DNA of 13,605 bases, taken from positions 1 to 13,605 of the forward strand of contig JAJXUC010000101.1 in the NCBI GenBank assembly GCA_021783435.1, given 5' to 3'. Positions 7,903 to 13,605 of the stretch are shown piece after piece (within the stretch, counting starts at the first letter, position 1; each line of letters opens with the position of its first letter). Under the pieces are notes generated by a model. The model was not told the origin of the DNA, made no database searches, and saw nothing but the letters and a program-made list of their open reading frames with translations. This DNA comes from Pseudomonadota bacterium. Its GTDB lineage: Bacteria; Pseudomonadota; Gammaproteobacteria; Burkholderiales; Burkholderiaceae. A program made the translations under genes and the position numbers.

Positions 7903-8614
7903 GTCGCGTCCCGAGTCCCGGCGCCGCGCGCAGCAGCACCACCAAGGCGCCGGCGCCGCCGTCGGCGGGTTTGGCCTGGCAGAACGCCAGCACCTCGTTT
8001 TTCTGCACCAGCCAGGCGCGCGTCTTGTGCTTGAGCACCGGCTCGCGTCCCGGCGAACTCAAACCCTTGCCGTGGATGACACGCACGCAGCGGCGCCCTG
8101 CGGCCTGAGCTTCATGGATGAAGGCCGAGAGGCTTTCACGCGCCTCGTCGCTGCGCAGGCCGTGGAGGTCGAGTTCGTCCTGGATCACCCAATGCCCGCG
8201 GCGCAGCTTGCGCACCACGTCGGGGCCGATCCCCGGACGGCGAAAGGACAAGGTGGCGTCGGTTTCCAGCAAGCTGTCCACATCCACCGCGTCGGACAAC
8301 GACTCCGCCAGCGCGGCCTGTTCGTCGAGCAGATGCTGCCGCGGTACGGCAGGCGGTGCCGGCATACTGAGATCGGCGCGGTCGCTCGGCGCCAGCGGTT
8401 TGGCACCGGCCACAGCCTGGCGAAACAGGGTGCTTTCGTCACGGTCAGGGCGTTCCCGGGCTTCCCGTGGCCGGACGTCGCGCACGGCCTGATTCTCGGG
8501 CTGCGGTGCCGGCTGGCGTTGTCGGTCGGCTACCGGCGCCAAGCCGCGAGGCGCTCCCCGGGTTTGGTGCTGCATGGCGTCGCGCAGTTTGCGCACATCA
8601 CGAATGCCGGACAT
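7895..8614 (-). CDS. Smr-domain protein (MutS2 C-terminal-like endonuclease domain)
   Basis: The 239-residue protein has a charged, Pro/Arg-rich N-terminal half and a C-terminal Smr domain. Key motifs are ELDLHGLRSDEARE (147-160), CVRVIHGKGLSS (176-187) and GGAGALVVLLR (219-229). Smr domains act as nicking or RNA-cleaving nucleases in several proteins; the stand-alone proteobacterial form resembles E. coli SmrA/SmrB, of which SmrB cleaves mRNA at collided ribosomes. Which role applies here cannot be told. I chose the ATG at 8614 because AGGAG (forward-strand 8624-8628) lies 9 bases before it; the frame is open further upstream into radC. It begins 22 bases after the radC stop, so the two genes probably form an operon. 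Confidence 0.88.
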   Translation of the reverse strand: MSGIRDVRKLRDAMQHQTRGAPRGLAPVADRQRQPAPQPENQAVRDVRPREARERPDRDESTLFRQAVAGAKPLAPSDRADLSMPAPPAVPRQHLLDEQAALAESLSDAVDVDSLLETDATLSFRRPGIGPDVVRKLRRGHWVIQDELDLHGLRSDEARESLSAFIHEAQAAGRRCVRVIHGKGLSSPGREPVLKHKTRAWLVQKNEVLAFCQAKPADGGAGALVVLLRAAPGLGTRQR

Positions 8615-8636
8615 GGACCTGTGCTCCTGCGCCGCC

Positions 8637-9317
8637 TTACAGCAGCCCGCTACCGGCAAAAGACAGCACCTTTTCCCGCGTCACCACAAAGTGATCGAGC
8701 AGGCGCACGTCAACCAGGGCAAGGGCGGATTTGAGGTGATCGGTCAGGTGCCGATCGGCTGCCGACGGTTCTGCCACGCCCGAGGGGTGGTTGTGGGCGA
8801 TGACGAGGGCGGCGGCGTTCAGTGCCAGCGCCTGCTTCACCACCTCGCGAGGATAGACGCTGGTGTGGGCCAAGGTTCCGCGCGACAGCTCCACGGCGCG
8901 GATGAGCTGGTGGCGCGTGTCGAGGAACAGCGCCGCGAACACTTCCACCTCCTGCCCGCCGAGCCATAGGCGCAGGTAGTCGCGCACGGCCTGTGGGCTG
9001 TCGAGCATGGCGCGCTCGGCCATGCGCTCCACCAGCGCGCGCCGCGCCAGTTCGAGCACCGCGGCCAGCTCGGCATATTTAGCGGGTCCCAGGCCCTTGA
9101 TGGCGCGCAGTTGCACGGGGTTCGCATGCAACAGGCCATGCAGGCCGCCGAAACGGGCGATCAGATCCGCGCCAAGGTCGATGGCGCTGGCTCCGCGCAC
9201 TCCGGTACGCAGCAGCAGCGCCACCAGCTCCGCATCGGCCAGGACCTGCGCCCCATGGGCGAGCAGCTTCTCGCGCGGGCGCGTGTCGGCAGGCAGATCG
9301 GCGATGCGTGTGGCCAT
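8637..9317 (-). CDS. radC: RadC family JAB1/MPN-domain protein
   Basis: The 226-residue protein has the standard RadC length and layout: an N-terminal [15 protein letters not shown] start, a helix-hairpin-helix-like [18 protein letters not shown] (73-90), then a JAMM metalloprotease-like domain with AHNHPSG (174-180) and S185/D188 in AEPSAAD. These are the HxHPSG...S..D zinc-binding residues, with an upstream acidic residue in [11 protein letters not shown]. Despite the name, a direct role in recombination repair has been withdrawn for E. coli, and the biochemical function of chromosomal RadC is unknown. It is transcribed away from the FKBP gene and into smr. The start at 9317 gives the usual MxIxDLP N-terminus. 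Confidence 0.94.
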   Translation of the reverse strand: MATRIADLPADTRPREKLLAHGAQVLADAELVALLLRTGVRGASAIDLGADLIARFGGLHGLLHANPVQLRAIKGLGPAKYAELAAVLELARRALVERMAERAMLDSPQAVRDYLRLWLGGQEVEVFAALFLDTRHQLIRAVELSRGTLAHTSVYPREVVKQALALNAAALVIAHNHPSGVAEPSAADRHLTDHLKSALALVDVRLLDHFVVTREKVLSFAGSGLL

Positions 9318-9328
9318 AAGGGCGTCCC

Positions 9329-9334
9329 TACAAT
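9329..9334 (+). promoter_or_regulatory. Candidate -10 element for the FKBP-ispH genes
   Basis: TACAAT at 9329-9334 differs from TATAAT at one position and lies in the short divergent gap after radC. The matching -35 position (about 9306-9311, GCGTGT) is poor. If used, transcription would begin near 9341, past the ATG at 9336, supporting the GTG start at 9363. Confidence 0.35.
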
Positions 9335-9362
9335 CATGGTTTGCTTTTGGAGTTTAAAGACT

Positions 9363-9812
9363 GTGGCCTGTGTACATGCCGATTCCCTGTTGACCTTGCA
9401 TTACCGCCTCGCCGCGCAGGACGGGCGTGACTGGGTCAACACATTCAGTCACCGCCCGGCGACGCTCACTCTGGGCGCCGGACAACTTGCTCCGGCTCTC
9501 GAAGCGTGCTTGCTGGGCTTGGCGGAGGGAACGGATGCGCGCTTCGAGCTTGCGCCCGAGGCTGCCTTCGGTCCTGTCGATGCCGCCCGGGTGCAGCGTG
9601 TCCCACGTGCCGCGCTGCAATCACACACTCCGCAAGATATTGCCCTGCGCCCTGGCGACACCGTGCAACTCGCGGCGCTGGCGGCGAGCAACGGCGCTCC
9701 TGCAGCAGCCACGGTCAGCCAGACCGGGGACGACTGGGTCGAACTCGATTTCAACCATCCGCTGGCCGGGAAAACCGTGGTGTTCGAGGTCCGCATTCTG
9801 GGGGTGCTTTAA
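9363..9812 (+). CDS. FKBP-type peptidyl-prolyl isomerase (FkpB/SlpA-like)
   Basis: This cytoplasmic prolyl isomerase of the SlyD/FkpB branch has 149 residues from the GTG, the same as E. coli FkpB. The N-terminal FKBP strand LLTLHYRLA (9-17), [21 protein letters not shown] (36-56) and AAFGPVD (67-73) precede a 50-residue inserted chaperone flap. [17 protein letters not shown] (129-145) closes the FKBP core as in SlyD/FkpB. The GTG at 9363 has GGAG at 9349-9352, 10 bases upstream, and starts the protein just before the first conserved strand. An ATG at 9336 is in frame and would add nine residues, but lies almost on a likely -10 element. ispH follows after 80 bases; fkpB and ispH are also neighbours in E. 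coli. Confidence 0.88.
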   Translation: MACVHADSLLTLHYRLAAQDGRDWVNTFSHRPATLTLGAGQLAPALEACLLGLAEGTDARFELAPEAAFGPVDAARVQRVPRAALQSHTPQDIALRPGDTVQLAALAASNGAPAAATVSQTGDDWVELDFNHPLAGKTVVFEVRILGVL

Positions 9813-9892
9813 GTGTCGGCAGGCCGGGATTCCAACGTTCGAGTTGGCCCACCTCTGACGCAAGGTCTCACGCTCGCCACGCCAGTTCCACG

Positions 9893-10882
9893 ATGAACCC
9901 ATCCGACCCGTCCAACAGGCCCGACATCGAGGTCCTGCTCGCCAGTCCACGCGGCTTTTGCGCCGGTGTCGATCGCGCCATCGACATCGTCGAGCGCGCG
10001 CTGGCCCTGTTCGGCGCCCCCATCTATGTGCGTCACGAAATCGTCCACAACACCACCGTGGTGCAAAGCCTGCGCGCCAAGGGTGCCGTATTCGTCGACG
10101 AGCTGGCGGATGTCCCCCCCGGCTCCACCCTGGTGTTCTCGGCCCATGGCGTGTCGCAGGCGGTGCGGCGCGAGGCCGAAGCCCGCGGCCTCAAGGTGTT
10201 CGACGCCACGTGTCCGCTGGTCACCAAAGTGCACGTGGAAGTGGTCAAGATGCGTCGCGCCGGCCTGCACCTGGTGATGATCGGCCATGCCGGCCACCCT
10301 GAAGTGGAAGGCACCATGGGCCAGGCCGACGGCGTGCATCTGGTGCAAACCCCGGACGACGTCGCGGCACTGCCCTTTCCGGCGGATGCCGAGGTGGCCT
10401 ACGTCACGCAAACCACGCTCTCGGTGGACGACGCCGCGCAAATCGTCGCGGCGCTGCAGATGCGCTATGCGCGGTTGCATGAACCCAAAAAACAGGACAT
10501 CTGCTACGCCACACAAAACCGCCAGGACGCGGTGAAGTTCATGGCGCCGCAAGTCGACGTGGTCATCGTCGTCGGCAGTCCCAGCAGTTCCAACTCCAAC
10601 CGCTTGCGCGAAGTCGCCGCCCGGCTCGGCCGTCCCGCCTACATGGTGGACACCGCCGCTGACTTGCAAGCTGCGTGGCTCCAGGGTGCCATGCGCGTCG
10701 GCGTGACCGCAGGCGCCTCGGCGCCGGAACAACTGGTGCAGCAAGTCATCACCCGCCTGCGCGAGCTGGGTGCGCGCAACGTGTGCACCCTCGAAGGCGC
10801 TGTCGAGCATGTGCAATTTCCGCTGCCCAAGGGCCTGGGCGGCAAGCTCGACAAACCGACCGAGCTTGCGACCTCAACGTGA
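9893..10882 (+). CDS. ispH: 4-hydroxy-3-methylbut-2-enyl diphosphate reductase
   Basis: IspH (LytB) is the last enzyme of the MEP isoprenoid pathway, reducing HMBPP to IPP and DMAPP with a [4Fe-4S] cluster. The 329-residue protein (E. coli 316) has the three cluster cysteines: C23 in [14 protein letters not shown]107 in [12 protein letters not shown] and C204 in [20 protein letters not shown] (135-144) carries the substrate-binding His and the catalytic Glu (E137), and SSSNSNRL (231-238) and [10 protein letters not shown] (272-281) hold the diphosphate-binding residues. The ATG at 9893 precedes the conserved [13 protein letters not shown] by 12 residues; the frame is open upstream but overlaps the FKBP gene. 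No strong Shine-Dalgarno is seen. It probably shares a transcript with the FKBP gene. Confidence 0.96.
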   Translation: MNPSDPSNRPDIEVLLASPRGFCAGVDRAIDIVERALALFGAPIYVRHEIVHNTTVVQSLRAKGAVFVDELADVPPGSTLVFSAHGVSQAVRREAEARGLKVFDATCPLVTKVHVEVVKMRRAGLHLVMIGHAGHPEVEGTMGQADGVHLVQTPDDVAALPFPADAEVAYVTQTTLSVDDAAQIVAALQMRYARLHEPKKQDICYATQNRQDAVKFMAPQVDVVIVVGSPSSSNSNRLREVAARLGRPAYMVDTAADLQAAWLQGAMRVGVTAGASAPEQLVQQVITRLRELGARNVCTLEGAVEHVQFPLPKGLGGKLDKPTELATST

Positions 10883-10938
10883 TTGCCGTGCCCCTGTCGT
10901 ACCGCACGTCGCGGGGCCGATTCCCCCGGTATCCGGCG

Positions 10939-10962
10939 CTCGGCATCGCGCGTGATGCCGGG
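10939..10962 (+). terminator. Hairpin between ispH and serS
   Basis: CGGCATC at 10941-10947 pairs with GATGCCG at 10954-10960 around a 6-base loop, extended by a U-G and a C-G pair. It lies 56 bases after the ispH stop, before serS. There is no T run right after it, so it may be a weak or Rho-assisted terminator or an mRNA end-stabilising stem. Confidence 0.35.
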
Positions 10963-10975
10963 ACCCCAGCCTTGA

Positions 10976-12301
<1,326 letters not shown>

Positions 12302-12405
12302 AGCTGCCTGCTAAACTTCAACGTTTGCCGCAAGCCCGAAGAGAGACCGCACAGGCATGCACGGCGAAGCAAGATTGCAGCAAGATGCAACTGCGCGAAC
12401 ACCCC

Positions 12406-12496
12406 GGAAAGGTGGCAGAGTGGTCGAATGCGCCGGACTCGAAATCCGGTGTACGGTTCTTCCGTACCGTGGGTTCGAATCCCACCCTTTCCGCCA
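12406..12496 (+). tRNA. tRNA-Ser (anticodon CGA)
   Basis: A complete 91-base class II tRNA. The acceptor stem GGAAAGG (12406-12412) pairs with CCTTTCC (12486-12492), followed by the discriminator G and an encoded CCA (12494-12496). The anticodon stem CCGGA/TCCGG encloses the loop CTCGAAA, giving anticodon CGA at 12440-12442, which reads UCG. The long variable arm, GTACGG-N5-CCGTAC (about 12451-12467), is the mark of tRNA-Ser and the main SerRS identity element. The T arm is GTGGG-TTCGAAT-CCCAC, ending at 12485. It lies just behind serS and ahead of an integrase remnant, as expected for a tRNA used as an integration target. Confidence 0.97.
12467..12496 (+). other. Candidate integration (att) site in the tRNA-Ser 3' end
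   Basis: The T arm and 3' acceptor half of the tRNA are the usual crossover site for tyrosine-recombinase elements that target tRNA genes, and an integrase remnant lies about 150 bases downstream. No second copy of this 3' end is seen in the window, so the other att site, if it survives, is beyond 13605. Inferred from context only. Confidence 0.35.
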
Positions 12497-12511
12497 GACA
12501 ATCAGCAACTT

Positions 12512-12536
12512 AGCCCGCTTTTGAGCGGGCTTTTTT
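12512..12536 (+). terminator. Rho-independent terminator after tRNA-Ser
   Basis: A 7-base GC-rich stem, AGCCCGC (12512-12518) and GCGGGCT (12525-12531), with the loop TTTTGA, is followed by a run of six T at 12531-12536. It lies 15 bases after the tRNA CCA end. It should end the tRNA-Ser transcript, and that of serS if they are joined. Confidence 0.9.
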
Positions 12537-12611
12537 CTTGGCGTTTGTGCAGGTTTATGCGGATTTATCCGTCCGATCATGCCCACAGCATCAGCCAGAC
12601 GCAGGGAAAAC

Positions 12612-12625
12612 AGGGGACAGACCCT
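12612..12625 (+). repeat. GGGGACAGACCC motif at the integrase break
   Basis: AGGG (12612-12615) and CCCT (12622-12625) form a short inverted repeat around GACAGA. The phrase GGGGACAGACCCTATTTA recalls a short motif that I remember as scattered in proteobacterial genomes near REP-type repeats and IS200-like (RAYT) transposases. It occurs once here, about 20 bases before recognisable integrase homology resumes, so it may mark the rearrangement point. The identification is from memory. Confidence 0.3.
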
Positions 12626-12642
12626 ATTTATCCTCCCTGTTC

Positions 12643-12903
12643 GCCCTGTACCGCATGGGCTACCGCAGCAAGATGACCGGGCACGGTTTCCGTGCCGTGG
12701 CCTCGACCATCCTCAACGAGCAGGGCTGGCGCCATGACGTGATCGAACGCCAGCTTGCCCATGAGGAAGAAAACAAGGTGCGTGCCGCCTACAACCGTGC
12801 CGAATACCTGCCCGAGCGCATCAAGCTGATGCAGCACTGGGCCGATCACATCGATACGCTGCGGGCGGCGGTACAACAGAACAGCGGGATTAAGCAGCCA
12901 TGA
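12643..12903 (+). pseudogene. Tyrosine-recombinase integrase, C-terminal remnant
   Basis: From about 12643 the reading ALYRMGYRSKMTGHGFRAVA onward is the catalytic C-terminus of a P4/CP4-57-like phage or island integrase. Visible catalytic residues are the HxxR of GHGFR, the His of RQLAHEEENK and the nucleophilic Tyr in RAAYNRAEY. LPERIKLMQHWADHIDTLR is the usual closing helix. The N-terminal arm-binding and core-binding domains and the first catalytic Arg are missing; a full protein has about 400 residues and under 90 remain. The frame stays open back to an ATG at 12538, but the residues before about 12643 do not look like integrase. No stop or frameshift occurs in the retained part. The TGA stop overlaps an ATG used by the next gene. 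It is probably inactive, left from an element that entered at tRNA-Ser. Confidence 0.82.
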
Positions 12904-13214
12904 TAAAATCAGTCATGCCTGATCGAAAGATCATCGATGAAACCCACCACATCGCCCGCAAGCGTGGCAACGGGCAACTTCGCCGGGAAGTCTGGGTCGA
13001 TCGGGAGGGGCGGGTGACCCGGTACAACCTGGCCTATATCAACCATGATCTACATGCCGGTGACAACGGGCGGGTCGTCGGGTATGACAACCAGCATGGC
13101 TATCACCATCGCCATCACTTCGGCACCGTCTCGCCGATCCTATTCACCCGCTTCGAAGACATCGAGGCAAGGTTTGAGGCCGATTGGCTGGAACTCACAA
13201 GGAGTCGCCCATGA
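12900..13214 (+). CDS. Putative toxin, TumE/DUF6516-like
   Basis: The product has 104 residues from ATG 12900 or 99 from ATG 12915 (MPDRKIIDETHH). The core carries RREVWVD, VTRYNLAYINHDL and a striking DNGRVVGYDNQHGYHHRHH run, followed by a C-terminal FEDIEARFEADWLEL helix. This pattern matches what I remember of the family annotated as TumE-type toxin (formerly DUF6516), small cytosolic proteins paired with a winged-helix partner. The mechanism is not something I can read from the sequence; the His-rich loop could be a nuclease-like active site, but that is speculation. The ATG at 12900 overlaps the integrase stop (ATGA), while 12915 lies where a likely promoter would start its transcript; neither has a clear Shine-Dalgarno. 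The downstream gene overlaps its stop by ATGA. Base composition is visibly less GC-rich than the core genes, a sign of transfer. Confidence 0.68.
   Translation: MIKSVMPDRKIIDETHHIARKRGNGQLRREVWVDREGRVTRYNLAYINHDLHAGDNGRVVGYDNQHGYHHRHHFGTVSPILFTRFEDIEARFEADWLELTRSRP
12901..12909 (+). promoter_or_regulatory. Candidate extended -10 promoter of the toxin-antitoxin pair
   Basis: TGATAAAAT fits an extended -10 element (TGN followed by TAAAAT, one mismatch to TATAAT). Such promoters can work without a good -35, and none is seen. Transcription would begin at about 12915-12917, at the ATG at 12915, giving a leaderless message for the first gene. Confidence 0.4.
13199..13204 (+). promoter_or_regulatory. 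Strong ribosome-binding site of the antitoxin-like gene
   Basis: AAGGAG lies 6 bases before the ATG at 13211. It is much stronger than anything before the upstream toxin-like gene, so the second protein should be made in excess of the first, as needed for an antitoxin. Confidence 0.75.
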
Positions 13215-13585
13215 GCAAGATCATCGTCAAGACTGCAACCGAACAGGCTTTCTTCAAACGGGGGCGGGACTTGGCGCGCAAGGCCGATGCTGGCTTGCCA
13301 TTGGCCGAAGAAAAAGTCATCAGCTTTGAAGATCCTGCCGACTTGCTCAGCCTGCTGACCACGGCCAGGCTGGATGTCTACCGCGCTGTGAAAGAACGCC
13401 CCGAATCGATTACCGGCGTGGCCGCAAGGCTGCGCCGTGACCGCAGCGCGGTCAAGCGCGATGTGGATGCACTGGCACGGGCAGGTTTGGTGGAGATCGA
13501 GCAAAAGACCCTGCCAGGGCACGGACGGATGAAAGAAGTCAGGCCGGCGGCCGCGCACTTGCGATTGATCGCCGAGGTGATGTGA
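13211..13585 (+). CDS. Winged-HTH DNA-binding protein, putative antitoxin
   Basis: This 124-residue protein has an N-terminal basic helix (about 9-30), an SFEDPADLLSLLT linker typical of the HVO_A0114-type DNA-binding family, and a winged helix-turn-helix at about 49-97. The recognition part is RPESITGVAARLRRDRSAVK (63-82), and DVDALARAGLVEIE leads into the wing. It resembles MarR/ArsR-like regulators. As partner of the TumE-like protein it would neutralise the toxin and repress their shared promoter; that role comes from the family pairing and is not proven here. ATG 13211 overlaps the upstream stop (ATGA) and has AAGGAG 6 bases before it, so the start is firm. The shorter DNA-binding autoregulator reading (no toxin) remains possible. 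Confidence 0.72.
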   Translation: MSKIIVKTATEQAFFKRGRDLARKADAGLPLAEEKVISFEDPADLLSLLTTARLDVYRAVKERPESITGVAARLRRDRSAVKRDVDALARAGLVEIEQKTLPGHGRMKEVRPAAAHLRLIAEVM

Positions 13586-13596
13586 TCCAGGAAAAC

Positions 13597-13605
13597 ATGC
13601 CAAAG
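13597..13605 (+). CDS. Possible start of a further gene (cut by the window edge)
   Basis: An ATG at 13597 (reading MPK) is preceded by AGGA at 13589-13592, 4 bases upstream and 11 bases after the antitoxin-like stop. It may be the first codons of a third gene in the same transcript. Only three codons are visible, so the product cannot be named. Confidence 0.3.

Noticed and set aside
7856..8734. Forward open frame of 292 residues across smr
   Set aside because: It runs opposite a reverse-strand gene with LDLHG and HGKG motifs and has no recognisable domain.
12365..12392. Repeated GCAAGAT in GCAAGATTGCA and GCAAGATGCA
   Set aside because: Only two short copies are present, too little to support a repeat array or a binding site.

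Overview
The window is a high-GC stretch with the gene style of a betaproteobacterium, most likely Burkholderiales. Evidence is the mean codon GC bias, the FKBP-IspH and RadC neighbourhood, and the protein sequences themselves. A Thiomonas-like host is possible but I cannot prove a genus from sequence alone. All functional calls below rest on recognising motifs and families by eye; no database search was run.

Layout. (1) 1-121: the 3' end of an IS5-type insertion sequence (transposase C-terminus plus right terminal repeat). (2) 122-599: about 480 bases with no intact gene, only short broken reading stretches. (3) 600-2222: prfC, peptide release factor 3. (4) 2329-7816: a rightward series of egtB, egtD (ergothioneine synthesis, coupled by a TTGA overlap), a large FtsX-type ABC permease resembling YbbP, and a group II truncated haemoglobin. 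(5) 7895-9317: a leftward pair, radC then smr. (6) 9363-12301: a rightward core block, an FkpB/SlpA-like FKBP prolyl isomerase, ispH and serS. (7) 12406-12496: a tRNA-Ser(CGA) gene just behind serS, with a strong rho-independent terminator after it. (8) 12540-13605: an accessory segment at the tRNA 3' side. It holds the C-terminal remnant of a tyrosine-recombinase integrase and a toxin-first two-gene module resembling TumE plus a winged-HTH DNA-binding partner. The start of another gene may lie at the window edge.

How the parts fit. The core genes are housekeeping: translation (RF3, SerRS, tRNA-Ser), isoprenoid synthesis (IspH), protein folding (FKBP) and RadC/Smr proteins of the DNA or RNA maintenance type. 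egtB-egtD form a minimal ergothioneine pathway without egtA, egtC or egtE in view, next to a haem protein; a shared redox role is an inference. The tRNA-Ser region looks like an old integration site: the integrase has lost its N-terminal part, while the toxin-antitoxin-like pair next to it is intact and visibly less GC-rich. This right end is the most interesting part of the window.
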